This document shows positions 9,735 through 17,567 of a DNA stretch of 64,000 nt, piece after piece. The position numbers and the translations under genes were made by a program. The stretch covers positions 1,550,001 to 1,614,000 of the forward strand of contig NZ_JAGIOH010000001.1 of NCBI RefSeq assembly GCF_017876625.1. The letters run 5' to 3'. The stretch's first letter is position 1. Every line of letters starts with the position of its first letter. Under the pieces are notes generated by a model. It did not search any database and was not told the DNA's origin. It saw only the letters and a list, made by a program, of their open reading frames with translations. Origin of the DNA: Streptomyces syringium (GTDB lineage: Bacteria; Actinomycetota; Actinomycetes; Streptomycetales; Streptomycetaceae).

Positions 9735-9753
9735 TTAGGTTAGGCTCACCTTA
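9735..9753 (+). promoter_or_regulatory. Iron-box-like operator (DmdR/IdeR type)
   Basis: The 19 bases TTAGGTTAGGCTCACCTTA differ at one position from the desferrioxamine-type iron box of Streptomyces as I recall it (TTAGGTTAGGCTCACCTAA). An extra TAGG direct copy precedes it. It lies 15 bases before the ATG of the DUF2470 gene and 24 bases upstream of the divergent rpsD start. DmdR1 binding with Fe(II) would repress transcription towards 9768. Confidence 0.8.
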
Positions 9754-9767
9754 CTTAAGGAGATCGC

Positions 9768-10643
9768 ATGTCTCGCCCGGGGAAAACCACGCACACGGAC
9801 AGCACAGACAGCGTCGACGCCGCGCAGGGCATCGATACGACGGAGGTCCGATCAGATCATGGTCAGCCGCGTCCCAGCGGGCTTGAAATCGCACGGATGC
9901 CGTCAGCAGCCGAGCGCACACGAACTCTCGTACAGAGTACATGCTCCGCGGTAGTGCTGATTCCCGGCCTCGAAGGGGCCCGCGCGGACCAGCTGATGCC
10001 CGAGGCGCGCAGCGTCGGCCCTGACGGGGAGCTGTTCCTGGTCTTCCCCGCCGACTCACCGGCCGTACGCGCAGCCACCCACGCGCAGGACGACGAGCTG
10101 GCCGCAGTGCTGGAGCTCACCGACGTCGCGCCGGTCTCCGTACCCAACCGTATCCGCGGCCGGGCGTGGATCTCCGGCTGGCTCACCTCCTGCCCCGGGG
10201 TGACCGAGCCCGGCCGGATGCTGCTGCGGCTGGAGGTCGGCGAGGTGTGCGTCGACGACCTGTGGGGCGCCTCGGGCGTCGAGCCGGAAGACTTCGCCCG
10301 CTCCTCGGCCGATCCGCTCGTGGAGCACGAGGTGGAACTCCTGCAGCACCTGCACTCCGCCCACGGCGACCAGGTGCGGGGGCTGTGGGGCCTGCTCGGC
10401 GAACGCGACGGGGATACCGGGGCCGAGGACACCTGCGGCCGCGCCGCGCGGGAGACCGGTGCCGCCGCCGTGCCGGTGGCCCTGGACCGCTTCGGTCTGC
10501 GGGTGCGCTTCACCCGGGCGCAGGGCGGCGGCAGCGCGGCGGACCGGTCCTTCGACGCCCGCTTCGAATTCCCCGAGCCGGTCCGCGACATCGCCGAACT
10601 GCGCCGGGCGATGCACACCCTCTTCGAGGCCGCGGCGGAGTGA
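9768..10643 (+). CDS. DUF2470 domain protein, probably iron/heme-linked
   Basis: A 291-residue protein with a strong AAGGAG site five bases before the ATG. The central part (residues about 60-170) looks like a split-barrel flavin/heme-binding fold. The C-terminal part, with HEVELLQHLHSAHGD and a later RLGAFGLRVRF-like strand pair (DRFGLRVRFTRAQ), matches the DUF2470 domain found at the C-terminus of HugZ-type heme oxygenases and in chloroplast glutamyl-tRNA reductase-binding proteins. The iron-box-like operator right upstream supports a role in iron or heme handling. No catalytic residue can be named from sequence alone. The first 45 residues are polar and probably disordered. Confidence 0.72.
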   Translation: MSRPGKTTHTDSTDSVDAAQGIDTTEVRSDHGQPRPSGLEIARMPSAAERTRTLVQSTCSAVVLIPGLEGARADQLMPEARSVGPDGELFLVFPADSPAVRAATHAQDDELAAVLELTDVAPVSVPNRIRGRAWISGWLTSCPGVTEPGRMLLRLEVGEVCVDDLWGASGVEPEDFARSSADPLVEHEVELLQHLHSAHGDQVRGLWGLLGERDGDTGAEDTCGRAARETGAAAVPVALDRFGLRVRFTRAQGGGSAADRSFDARFEFPEPVRDIAELRRAMHTLFEAAAE

Positions 10644-10645
10644 GC

Positions 10646-10682
10646 GCCGGGGATCACCCGGACGGGGGAACCCCGCCCCGGC
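10646..10682. terminator. GC-rich hairpin between convergent genes
   Basis: Short arms GCCGGGG (10646-10652) and CCCCGGC (10676-10682) enclose a second GGGG/CCCC pairing. It sits between the DUF2470 stop and the rarA stop, where a bidirectional terminator is expected. There is no T tract. Confidence 0.4.
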
Positions 10683-10689
10683 AGCCCGG

Positions 10690-12060
10690 CTACTGCTCCG
10701 CGGCCGGTGGCTGCTCGCCGCGCAGCCGGGCCCGGACCCGCTCCACCACGTCCGCGTAGCGCGCCTCGGCGCCGTAGCGCGTCGGCTCGTAGTACCGCTT
10801 GCCGTGGATCGCGTCCGGTGCGTACTGCTGGGCGGCGATACCGCCGGGCAGGTCGTGGGGGTAGAGATAGCCCTGCGCGTGGCCGAGCTTCTCGGCGCCC
10901 TTGTAGTGCCCGTCCCGCAGATGCGGGGGCACGGGCCCGGCGAGCCCCGCCCGCACGTCCGCGAGGGCCGCGTCGATCGCGAGATACGCCGCGTTGGACT
11001 TCGGGGCCAGGGCGAGCGCCACGGCCACCTGCCCCAGCACGATCCGCGCCTCGGGGAAGCCGATCAGCGCGACGGCCTGGGCACCGGCGACCGCGGTCTG
11101 CAGGGCCGTGGGGTCGGCCAGGCCGATGTCCTCGCTCGCGGAGATCATCAGCCGCCGGGCGATGAACCTCGGGTCCTCCCCCGCCTCGATCATGCGGGCG
11201 AGGTAGTGCAGCGTGGCGTCCACGTCCGAGCCGCGGATGGACTTGATGAGCGCGCTGGCCACGTCGTAGTGCTGGTCGCCGGCGCGGTCGTACTTCACCG
11301 CCGCCCGGTCGACGGCGTCCTCCAGCGTCTCCAGGGTGATCTCGCTCTCGCCCTTGGCGATGGCCGACCCGGCCCCCGCCTCCAGGGCCGTCAGAGCACG
11401 CCGGGCATCGCCCCCGGCGATCCGCAGCAGATGGCCCTCGGCATCCTCGGGCAGGGTGACCGCGCCGCCGAGCCCGCGCTCGTCGGTGAGCGCGCGGTGC
11501 ACCAGACCGCGCAGATCGTCGTCGGTGAGCGCCTGGAGCGTCAGCAGCAGGGAACGCGAGAGCAGCGGCGAGATGATCGAGAAATAGGGGTTCTCCGTGG
11601 TGGCCGCGATGAGGGTGACCCAGCGGTTCTCCACGGCGGGCAGCAGGGAGTCCTGCTGCGCCTTGCTGAAGCGGTGGATCTCGTCGAGGAAGAGGACGGT
11701 GTCCTTGCCGTACCCGCCCGAGGCGCGGCGGGCACCGTCGATGACGGCCCGCACCTCCTTGACCCCGGCGGTGATCGCCGAGAGCTCGACGAAGCGCTTA
11801 TTGGTCGCCTGGCTGACGACATAGGCCAGCGTCGTCTTGCCGATGCCGGGCGGGCCCCAGAGGATCACCGAGGACGGCCCGGCGGGGCCGCCGCTCCCCT
11901 CCCCCACCAGTCGGCGCAGCGGTGAGCCCTGCTTGAGGAGATGGCCCTGGCCGACGACTTCGTCGAGGGTGCGGGGGCGCATGCGGACGGCCAGCGGGCT
12001 GCTCGCCGGGTCTTTCTCCTGGCGGTCCTCTGCGGCTGCGGTGAACAGGTCGGGTTCCAC
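10690..12060 (-). CDS. rarA: Replication-associated recombination protein A (RarA/MgsA AAA+ ATPase)
   Basis: AAA+ ATPase related to clamp loaders and RuvB that acts at stalled replication forks. Walker [12 protein letters not shown], Walker [15 protein letters not shown], sensor region [11 protein letters not shown] and the C-terminal tetramerisation region with [13 protein letters not shown] are all present. I choose the GTG at 12060 ([14 protein letters not shown], the common N-terminus, 456 residues). An ATG 30 bases upstream would add ten residues and has a plausible GGACAGG site, so the start is not certain. The gene is convergent with the DUF2470 gene and stands alone. Confidence 0.93.
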   Translation of the reverse strand: MEPDLFTAAAEDRQEKDPASSPLAVRMRPRTLDEVVGQGHLLKQGSPLRRLVGEGSGGPAGPSSVILWGPPGIGKTTLAYVVSQATNKRFVELSAITAGVKEVRAVIDGARRASGGYGKDTVLFLDEIHRFSKAQQDSLLPAVENRWVTLIAATTENPYFSIISPLLSRSLLLTLQALTDDDLRGLVHRALTDERGLGGAVTLPEDAEGHLLRIAGGDARRALTALEAGAGSAIAKGESEITLETLEDAVDRAAVKYDRAGDQHYDVASALIKSIRGSDVDATLHYLARMIEAGEDPRFIARRLMISASEDIGLADPTALQTAVAGAQAVALIGFPEARIVLGQVAVALALAPKSNAAYLAIDAALADVRAGLAGPVPPHLRDGHYKGAEKLGHAQGYLYPHDLPGGIAAQQYAPDAIHGKRYYEPTRYGAEARYADVVERVRARLRGEQPPAAEQ

Positions 12061-12161
12061 GCTCGAAACCCTATGGCACACCACTGACATTGCCTGTCCG
12101 GCGGATCATGTGAGCGGGCGCGCTGCGGGCCGTGTCGCCCGCACCACCGCCGCGCGGCGGT

Positions 12162-12256
12162 GTCCTCAATCGCCGGACGGGCTTGATGTGACTGAGCTCA
12201 GCCACATCAAGCCCGCTGGGGGCACCTCCCAGCGGTAGCTGGGGGAGATTGAGGAC
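12162..12256. repeat. Palindromic intergenic repeat of Streptomyces type
   Basis: Outer arms GTCCTCAAT (12162-12170) and ATTGAGGAC (12248-12256) enclose an inner perfect hairpin, GGGCTTGATGTG (12179-12190) against CACATCAAGCCC (12203-12214), and a third small hairpin around CTCCCAGCGGTAGCTGGGGG. I recognise the outer GTCCTCAA...CGCCGGACGGGCTTG element as one scattered between genes in many Streptomyces genomes. It lies between VKOR (stop 12293) and rarA, where it could also terminate the VKOR transcript. No coding capacity. Confidence 0.8.
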
Positions 12257-12292
12257 GCGCCCGCAGGGCGCCCACAGCCGCAAGCCGGCCGG

Positions 12293-12955
12293 CTAGGCGG
12301 TGCCGCCGGTCCAGAACCACCACCACTTGGTGAGGATCAGCATCCCGATGATCCCGACCCACAGGACGGGCACCACCCAGTGGAACTCCAGCAGCGCGCG
12401 CTTGAGCCCCGCCGGGGCGGGGATGAAGCCGTGCCGGAGGTTCTGCACGGTCACGTACCAGAACATGACGATGGTCGCGACCCAGGCGAGGCAGCACCAC
12501 AGGCACAGCGAGCCGATCACGTACAGCGACTGGTACTGGAGCCAGGTGCAGAAGGCGACGCCGAAGAGCGTGCCGGCCTCCATACCCAGCCAGTACCAGC
12601 GGCGGTAGCGGGCGCCGGCGAGGAGGGCCAGCCCGATCGCGATGATCGCGCCGTAGGCGACCAGGCCCAGCATCGGGTTCGGGAAGCCGAACGCCGCGGC
12701 CTGGTCGCTCTCCATGATGTTGCCGCAGGAGACGATGGGGTTGAGGCTGCACCCGGGGGTGAACGTCTTCCCCTCGGCCTTGGCCTCGAGGATCTTGTTC
12801 TTGTCGAGCGTGATGACCCAGGCCGCGAGCAGCCCCAGCGCACCGGTGATCACCAGGAGCAGGGCGAAGCCGCGCCCGCCGCCCACCGGGCCCGGGGCGG
12901 GGCCGTCCCGCTCGTCGCCGTCGAGGTCGGAGCGGTCAAGAGCCGAAGTGGTCAT
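12293..12955 (-). CDS. Vitamin K epoxide reductase (VKOR) family membrane protein
   Basis: A 220-residue membrane protein that would reoxidise DsbA-like thiol oxidases using menaquinone. After a charged N-terminus come four to five hydrophobic helices. The active-site CxxC is in SLCLWCC within a helix, and the loop Cys pair is in the segment CSLNPIVSCGNIM between helices 1 and 2; both sets are conserved in bacterial VKORs. I use the ATG at 12955 (MTTSALDR), since the alternative adds 16 residues that look like upstream sequence. A DsbA-like protein is encoded at 49026 in this window, but they are not linked. Confidence 0.9.
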   Translation of the reverse strand: MTTSALDRSDLDGDERDGPAPGPVGGGRGFALLLVITGALGLLAAWVITLDKNKILEAKAEGKTFTPGCSLNPIVSCGNIMESDQAAAFGFPNPMLGLVAYGAIIAIGLALLAGARYRRWYWLGMEAGTLFGVAFCTWLQYQSLYVIGSLCLWCCLAWVATIVMFWYVTVQNLRHGFIPAPAGLKRALLEFHWVVPVLWVGIIGMLILTKWWWFWTGGTA

Positions 12956-13014
12956 AGCGCCGTTGATCCCATCAGTCGGTCGTTGCCGCCCATTCTGCAC
13001 CAACGCCCTTGTAA

Positions 13015-14277
13015 TCAGCCCTGCGCGGCCCGCAGTTCACTCACGACGGCGTCGAGCGCGACGGCCTTCTGCTCACCGCTCTGCAGGTCCTTGAGCTGGA
13101 CCACGCCCTCGGCCAGGTCCCGCTCGCCCGCGACGAGCGCGAAGCGGGCGCCGGAGCGGTTCGCGGACTTCATCGCGTTCTTCAGGCCCTTGCCGCCGAA
13201 GGCGAAGTCGGTGGCGACGCCCGCCCGGCGCAGCTCGGTCACGAGACCGAACAGCACCCGCCGCGCCTCCTCGCCGAGCGGCACGGCGAAGACCTCGGTC
13301 GGGGAGGGCAGTTCGAGCTCGATGCCCTCGGACGCCAGCGCGAGCACCGTACGGTCCACGCCCAGCGCCCAGCCGACGGACGGCAGTGCGGGGCCGCCGA
13401 TCATCTCGGACAGGCCGTCGTAGCGGCCGCCGCCGCCGACCGCGGACTGCGAGCCGAGACCGCCGTGGACGAACTCGAAGGTGGTGCGGGTGTAGTAGTC
13501 CAGGCCGCGCACGAGCTTCTCGTCGTCCTCGAAGGCGACGCCCGCGGCGGTCAGCAGCGCGCGCACCTCCTCGTGGTAGGCCTTGCAGGCCTCGCACAGG
13601 TGGTCGCGGAGCATGGGCGCGCCGACCAGCTGCTTCTGGACGGCCTCGCGCTTGTCGTCGAGGACGCGGAGCGGGTTGATCTCGATCCGGCGGCGGGTGT
13701 CCTCGTCGAGGTCGAGGCCGCGCAGGAACTCCTGGAGGGCCTCGCGGTAGGCGGGGCGGCACTCCTTGTCACCGAGCGAGTTCAGCAGCAGCCGGAAGTT
13801 CTGCAGACCGAGCGACTTGTAGGCGTCGACGGCCAGGATGATCAGCTCGGCGTCCAGCGCCGGGTCCTCCGCGCCGATGGCCTCCGCGCCGACCTGCGAG
13901 AAGTGACGGTAGCGGCCGGCCTGCGGGCGCTCGTAGCGGTAGTAGGAGCCGGAGTACCAGAGCTTGACGGGCAGGTTGCCTGCCTTGTGCAGATTGGCCT
14001 CCAGTGCCGCGCGCAGCACGGAGGCGGTGCCCTCGGGGCGCAGCGCGAGCTCGTCGCCGCCGCGCGTGGTGAGGGTGTACATCTCCTTGGTCACGATGTC
14101 GGTGGACTCGCCGACGCCGCGGGAGAACAGCTCGACCTGCTCGAAGCCGGGGGTCTCGATGTAGCCGTACCCCGAGCGCTTGAGCGGCGCGGCGATGGCC
14201 TCGCGCACGGCGAGGTAGACCGCGGAGTCCGGCGGGGTCAGATCGTAGGTGCCCTTGGGGGCCTTGAAGGTGCTCAC
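13015..14277 (-). CDS. hisS: Histidyl-tRNA synthetase
   Basis: Charges tRNA-His. 420 residues from the GTG at 14277 ([12 protein letters not shown]). Class II motifs are visible: motif 2 around [16 protein letters not shown], the histidine-binding [14 protein letters not shown], and a C-terminal anticodon-binding domain ending in [10 protein letters not shown]. The gene lies 10 bases downstream of the metallo-hydrolase gene on the same strand, so they form a two-gene unit as in other Streptomyces. Confidence 0.97.
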   Translation of the reverse strand: MSTFKAPKGTYDLTPPDSAVYLAVREAIAAPLKRSGYGYIETPGFEQVELFSRGVGESTDIVTKEMYTLTTRGGDELALRPEGTASVLRAALEANLHKAGNLPVKLWYSGSYYRYERPQAGRYRHFSQVGAEAIGAEDPALDAELIILAVDAYKSLGLQNFRLLLNSLGDKECRPAYREALQEFLRGLDLDEDTRRRIEINPLRVLDDKREAVQKQLVGAPMLRDHLCEACKAYHEEVRALLTAAGVAFEDDEKLVRGLDYYTRTTFEFVHGGLGSQSAVGGGGRYDGLSEMIGGPALPSVGWALGVDRTVLALASEGIELELPSPTEVFAVPLGEEARRVLFGLVTELRRAGVATDFAFGGKGLKNAMKSANRSGARFALVAGERDLAEGVVQLKDLQSGEQKAVALDAVVSELRAAQG

Positions 14278-14287
14278 GGAAAAATCG

Positions 14288-15022
14288 TCACATTCCTCGT
14301 CGCGGAGGGGCGGTAGCGCCGCCTCCGAAGCCGCGTCGCGCGTCGCCGGCTGTGGCCTGCAGTTCCCGCAGGTACGGGTTGGTGGCGCGCTCGCGGCCGA
14401 TGCTGGTCTGGGGGCCGTGGCCGGACAGCACCACGGTCGAGTCGTCCAGGGGCAGGCACACACGGGCCAGCGACTGGAGCATCTCGGTGTGGTCGCCACC
14501 GGGCAGGTCGGTGCGTCCGATGGAGCCGGCGAACAACAGGTCGCCCGAGAAGAACACCGAGGGGATCTCGGCGGTCTCGGGCATCCGGAAGGTCACCGAC
14601 CCCTTGGTATGCCCGGGCGCGTGCGCGACGGTGAACTCCATCCCCGCGAGGTCCAGCCGGGCGCCATCGGTCAGCTCCTTGACGTCGTCCGGCTCGCCCA
14701 CGGTGAGCTCGCCCACGAGCTGCTGCCCGAAGGCGCGGCCGAGGGCCTTCTCCGGGTCGCTCATCATGTAGCGGTCGGCGGGGTGGATCCAGGCCGGGAC
14801 GTCATGGGCGCCGCACACCGGGACGACCGAGGCGACGTGGTCGATATGGCCGTGGGTGAGGACGACGGCGACGGGCTTGAGCCGATGCTTCTTGAGTGCG
14901 TCCTCGACGCCCTGGGCCGCCTGGTGGCCCGGGTCGATGATCACGCACTCCTCGCCTGCGGCAGGGGCGACCAGATAGCAATTGGTGCCCCAGGCTCCGG
15001 CGGGGAACCCGGCAATGAGCAC
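14288..15022 (-). CDS. Metallo-beta-lactamase-fold hydrolase (glyoxalase II-like)
   Basis: A 244-residue MBL-fold protein with the zinc motif LTHGHIDH and downstream metal ligands in [10 protein letters not shown] and [12 protein letters not shown], close to the glyoxalase II/YcbL group of thioester hydrolases. The GTG at 15022 ([18 protein letters not shown]) gives the familiar N-terminus. Upstream in-frame sequence is Arg/Gly-rich and lacks family features. It precedes hisS by 10 bases. The true substrate cannot be read from sequence; hydroxyacyl-thioesters are a family guess. Confidence 0.88.
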   Translation of the reverse strand: MLIAGFPAGAWGTNCYLVAPAAGEECVIIDPGHQAAQGVEDALKKHRLKPVAVVLTHGHIDHVASVVPVCGAHDVPAWIHPADRYMMSDPEKALGRAFGQQLVGELTVGEPDDVKELTDGARLDLAGMEFTVAHAPGHTKGSVTFRMPETAEIPSVFFSGDLLFAGSIGRTDLPGGDHTEMLQSLARVCLPLDDSTVVLSGHGPQTSIGRERATNPYLRELQATAGDARRGFGGGATAPPRRGM

Positions 15023-15219
15023 ATTCGTCCTTAATGATCGACCAGCGGTCAGCCGGCGGTGGCGTCGGCGGGAGCCCCCGGGCGGGGGTTCCCGGCTGGT
15101 GAAGAGCCTACCGGCGGCACTCCCGCCGGGGCGAACCCGTATACGGTACGGGCACGCGCGCAACACGCGGCTCAGACACAAACAAGACGGCACACAGACG
15201 GCACACGAGGAGACGCCCG

Positions 15220-16035
15220 GTGGTCACGAACGAGCAGCGGCGGCGGCAGCTCGCCCGGGAGAAGTTCGAACGGCAGCAGGAGCGCCGCGAGGCGGCCCGG
15301 CGCAAGGTGGTCCGCCGCAACGCGGTGATCGCCGCGGGTCTCGCGGTGGTCCTGGCCGCCGGGGCCACCGCGTTCGCCACGGGCGCGCTGTCCGGCGACG
15401 ACAAGAAGGACAAGACCGACGCCGCGGCGCCGGACTCGCCGCCGGCGAAGAAGCCGGACCCCTGCGCGAAGGCCGAGCCGGGGGTTCCCGCGACGGCGAC
15501 GTGGAAGAAGGAGCCGGAGCTGGCCATCGACAAGTCGGCCTCGTACGCGATGGATCTGCGGACGACCTGCGGCACCGTCGACATCAAGCTCGACGCGAAG
15601 AACGCCCCGCACACGGTCAACTCCTTCGACTTCCTGGCCGGGAAGGGCTACTTCGACCACACCAAGTGCCACCGGCTCACCACCGGCGGGATCTACGTCC
15701 TGCAGTGCGGCGACCCGAAGGGCACCGGCCAGGGCAACCCGGGCTACAACATCCCCGACGAGAACCTGAAGGACCCCAGGCTCAAGGGGAACGTCTATCC
15801 CGCGGGCACGGTCGCCATGGCCAACACCGGCCGGCCCGGTTCCGGGGGCAGCCAGTTCTTCCTCGTCTACCAGGACAGCCAGCTGCCGCCGACGTACACG
15901 CCCTTCGGCACGATCGGCGCCGACGGCATGAAGGTCCTCAAGAAGATCGCCGCCGCGGGCGAGCAGTCGGGCGCCGGCGACGGTGCCCCGAACGCGACCG
16001 TGGTGATCAACAAGGCGGTCGTCAGGAAATCCTGA
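15220..16035 (+). CDS. Membrane-anchored cyclophilin-type peptidyl-prolyl isomerase
   Basis: A 271-residue cyclophilin. The GTG start follows GAGGAG by seven bases. The N-terminus is highly charged (RRRQLAREKFERQQERREA), then one transmembrane helix (about residues 31-52) and an Asp/Lys/Pro linker. The cyclophilin domain includes CGTVDIKL, KCHRLTTGG with the catalytic-type Arg, GSGGSQFFLVY and FGTIGADGM. It should fold proteins on the outer face of the membrane. It is divergent from the MBL-hydrolase/hisS unit and precedes the DUF349 gene. A palindrome CCCCGCGCGGGG lies just after the stop and may act as a weak terminator. Confidence 0.9.
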   Translation: MVTNEQRRRQLAREKFERQQERREAARRKVVRRNAVIAAGLAVVLAAGATAFATGALSGDDKKDKTDAAAPDSPPAKKPDPCAKAEPGVPATATWKKEPELAIDKSASYAMDLRTTCGTVDIKLDAKNAPHTVNSFDFLAGKGYFDHTKCHRLTTGGIYVLQCGDPKGTGQGNPGYNIPDENLKDPRLKGNVYPAGTVAMANTGRPGSGGSQFFLVYQDSQLPPTYTPFGTIGADGMKVLKKIAAAGEQSGAGDGAPNATVVINKAVVRKS

Positions 16036-16264
16036 TGACCGGGCGGCCGGTGGTGCCCCGCGCGGGGAAATTTCGGTCGCGCGGGATACGGACAGCCAGG
16101 CCACCGGTCGCCTATGTTTGCGTTGTGTAGGGTGCCTGATCCGACGGCGACCCGCACCCCAATGACAAGCCGTCGGACCGGTCAGGGCGCGGCCCTGCCG
16201 GAACAAACTGTGGACGATGCCCGCGGGTCGCACGCCGGCCCCGGCATCATGTGGAGGAGGCGCT

Positions 16265-17494
16265 GTGAGCAGCGACCCATGGGGCCGCGTCGATGAGACG
16301 GGGACTGTGTACGTGCGTACCGCCGACGGCGAGCAGGTCGTCGGCTCGTGGCAGGCGGGGTCTCCCGAGGAGGCCCTCGCTTACTTCGAGCGCAAGTACG
16401 AGGGCCTGGTCGTCGAGATCGGCCTCCTCGAGCGCCGGGTCAGGACCACCGACCTGTCCGCCAAGGACGCGATGACCGCGATCGACCACCTGCGGAAGCA
16501 GGTCGACGAGCACCACGCGGTCGGCGATCTGCAGGCGCTGCGGGAGCGGCTCGACAAGCTGGTCACCGCCGTCGAGTCGCGCCGCGAGGAGCGCAAGGCG
16601 GCGAAGGCCAAGCAGTCCGACGAGGCGCGTACGGCCAAGGAGAAGCTGGTCGCCGAGGCCGAGGAGCTGGCGGCGAGCGAGCAGTGGCGGTCGGCGGGCG
16701 AGCGGCTGCGCGCCCTGGTCGACATCTGGAAGGGCCTGCCGCGGCTGGACCGCAAGGCGGACGACGAGCTGTGGCACCGCTTCTCGCACGCCCGCTCGGC
16801 GTTCTCCAAGCGGCGCAAGGCGCACTTCGCCTCGCTGGACGCGCAGCGCGAGGAGGCCCGTAAGACCAAGGAGAGGCTGGTCGCCGAGGCCGAGGCGCTC
16901 TCCGGGTCCACGGACTGGGGCCCGACGGCCGCGCGCTACCGCGAGCTGATGGCGGACTGGAAGGCCGCGGGCCGTGCGCAGCGCGAGTCCGAGGACGATC
17001 TGTGGACCCGCTTCCGCGGTGCGCAGGACGTCTTCTTCCAGGCGCGCAGCGGGGTGTTCGCCGAGCGTGACGCCGAGCAGGCGGGCAACCTCACGCGCAA
17101 GGAGGAGCTGGTCGCCGAGGCGGAGAAGCTGCTGCCGGTGGCGGACCTGAAGGCGGCGCGGGCCGCCTTCCGCTCGATCAACGAGCGCTGGGAGGCCATC
17201 GGTCATGTGCCGCGGGACGCCCGGCCGAAGATCGAGGGCCGGATGCACGCGGTCGAGCGCGCCATCCAGGAGGCCGAGGAGGCCGAGTGGCGGCGGACGA
17301 ACCCGGAGGCGCGGGCCCGTGCGGCCGGTCTGACGGGTCAGCTCCAGGCCGCGGTCGACAAGCTCCAGGAGCAGGCCGACAAGGCGCGGGCCGCGGGCAA
17401 TGACGCCAAGGCGGACAAGCTCACCAAGGAGCTCCAGGGCCGCAAGGCGCTGCTGGACCAGGCCCTGAAGGGCCTGGAGGAGTTCGGCGGCTGA
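16265..17494 (+). CDS. DUF349 domain coiled-coil protein
   Basis: A 409-residue, strongly helical protein with at least three DUF349-type repeats, each with a pattern like LVAEAEELAASEQWRSA followed by a W-K-x-x-GR/LPR segment. The GTG at 16265 has a GGAGGAGG site and starts VSSDPWGRVDETG. The family has no assigned activity. It is conserved next to relA in Streptomyces, here convergent with it. The C-terminal region (LTGQLQAAVDKLQEQADKAR) is a probable coiled coil. Confidence 0.85.
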   Translation: MSSDPWGRVDETGTVYVRTADGEQVVGSWQAGSPEEALAYFERKYEGLVVEIGLLERRVRTTDLSAKDAMTAIDHLRKQVDEHHAVGDLQALRERLDKLVTAVESRREERKAAKAKQSDEARTAKEKLVAEAEELAASEQWRSAGERLRALVDIWKGLPRLDRKADDELWHRFSHARSAFSKRRKAHFASLDAQREEARKTKERLVAEAEALSGSTDWGPTAARYRELMADWKAAGRAQRESEDDLWTRFRGAQDVFFQARSGVFAERDAEQAGNLTRKEELVAEAEKLLPVADLKAARAAFRSINERWEAIGHVPRDARPKIEGRMHAVERAIQEAEEAEWRRTNPEARARAAGLTGQLQAAVDKLQEQADKARAAGNDAKADKLTKELQGRKALLDQALKGLEEFGG

Positions 17495-17513
17495 CGGTAG
17501 GCGCCCATCGCGT

Positions 17514-17558
17514 ACGAAAAGACGGCCCCGACGGTTCTCGTCGGGGCCGTCTTTTCGT
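17514..17558. terminator. Strong bidirectional terminator
   Basis: A 19-bp perfect inverted repeat (17514-17532 and 17540-17558) with a 7-base loop. It carries an AAAA run on one flank and TTTT on the other, as expected for a terminator that works in both directions. It separates the DUF349 gene from convergent relA. Confidence 0.92.
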
Positions 17559-17567
17559 GTGCGCCGG

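Noticed and set aside
15108..15620. Minus-strand frame overlapping the cyclophilin gene
   Set aside because: Ser/Ala/Arg-rich shadow; the plus strand has a ribosome-binding site, membrane anchor and cyclophilin motifs.
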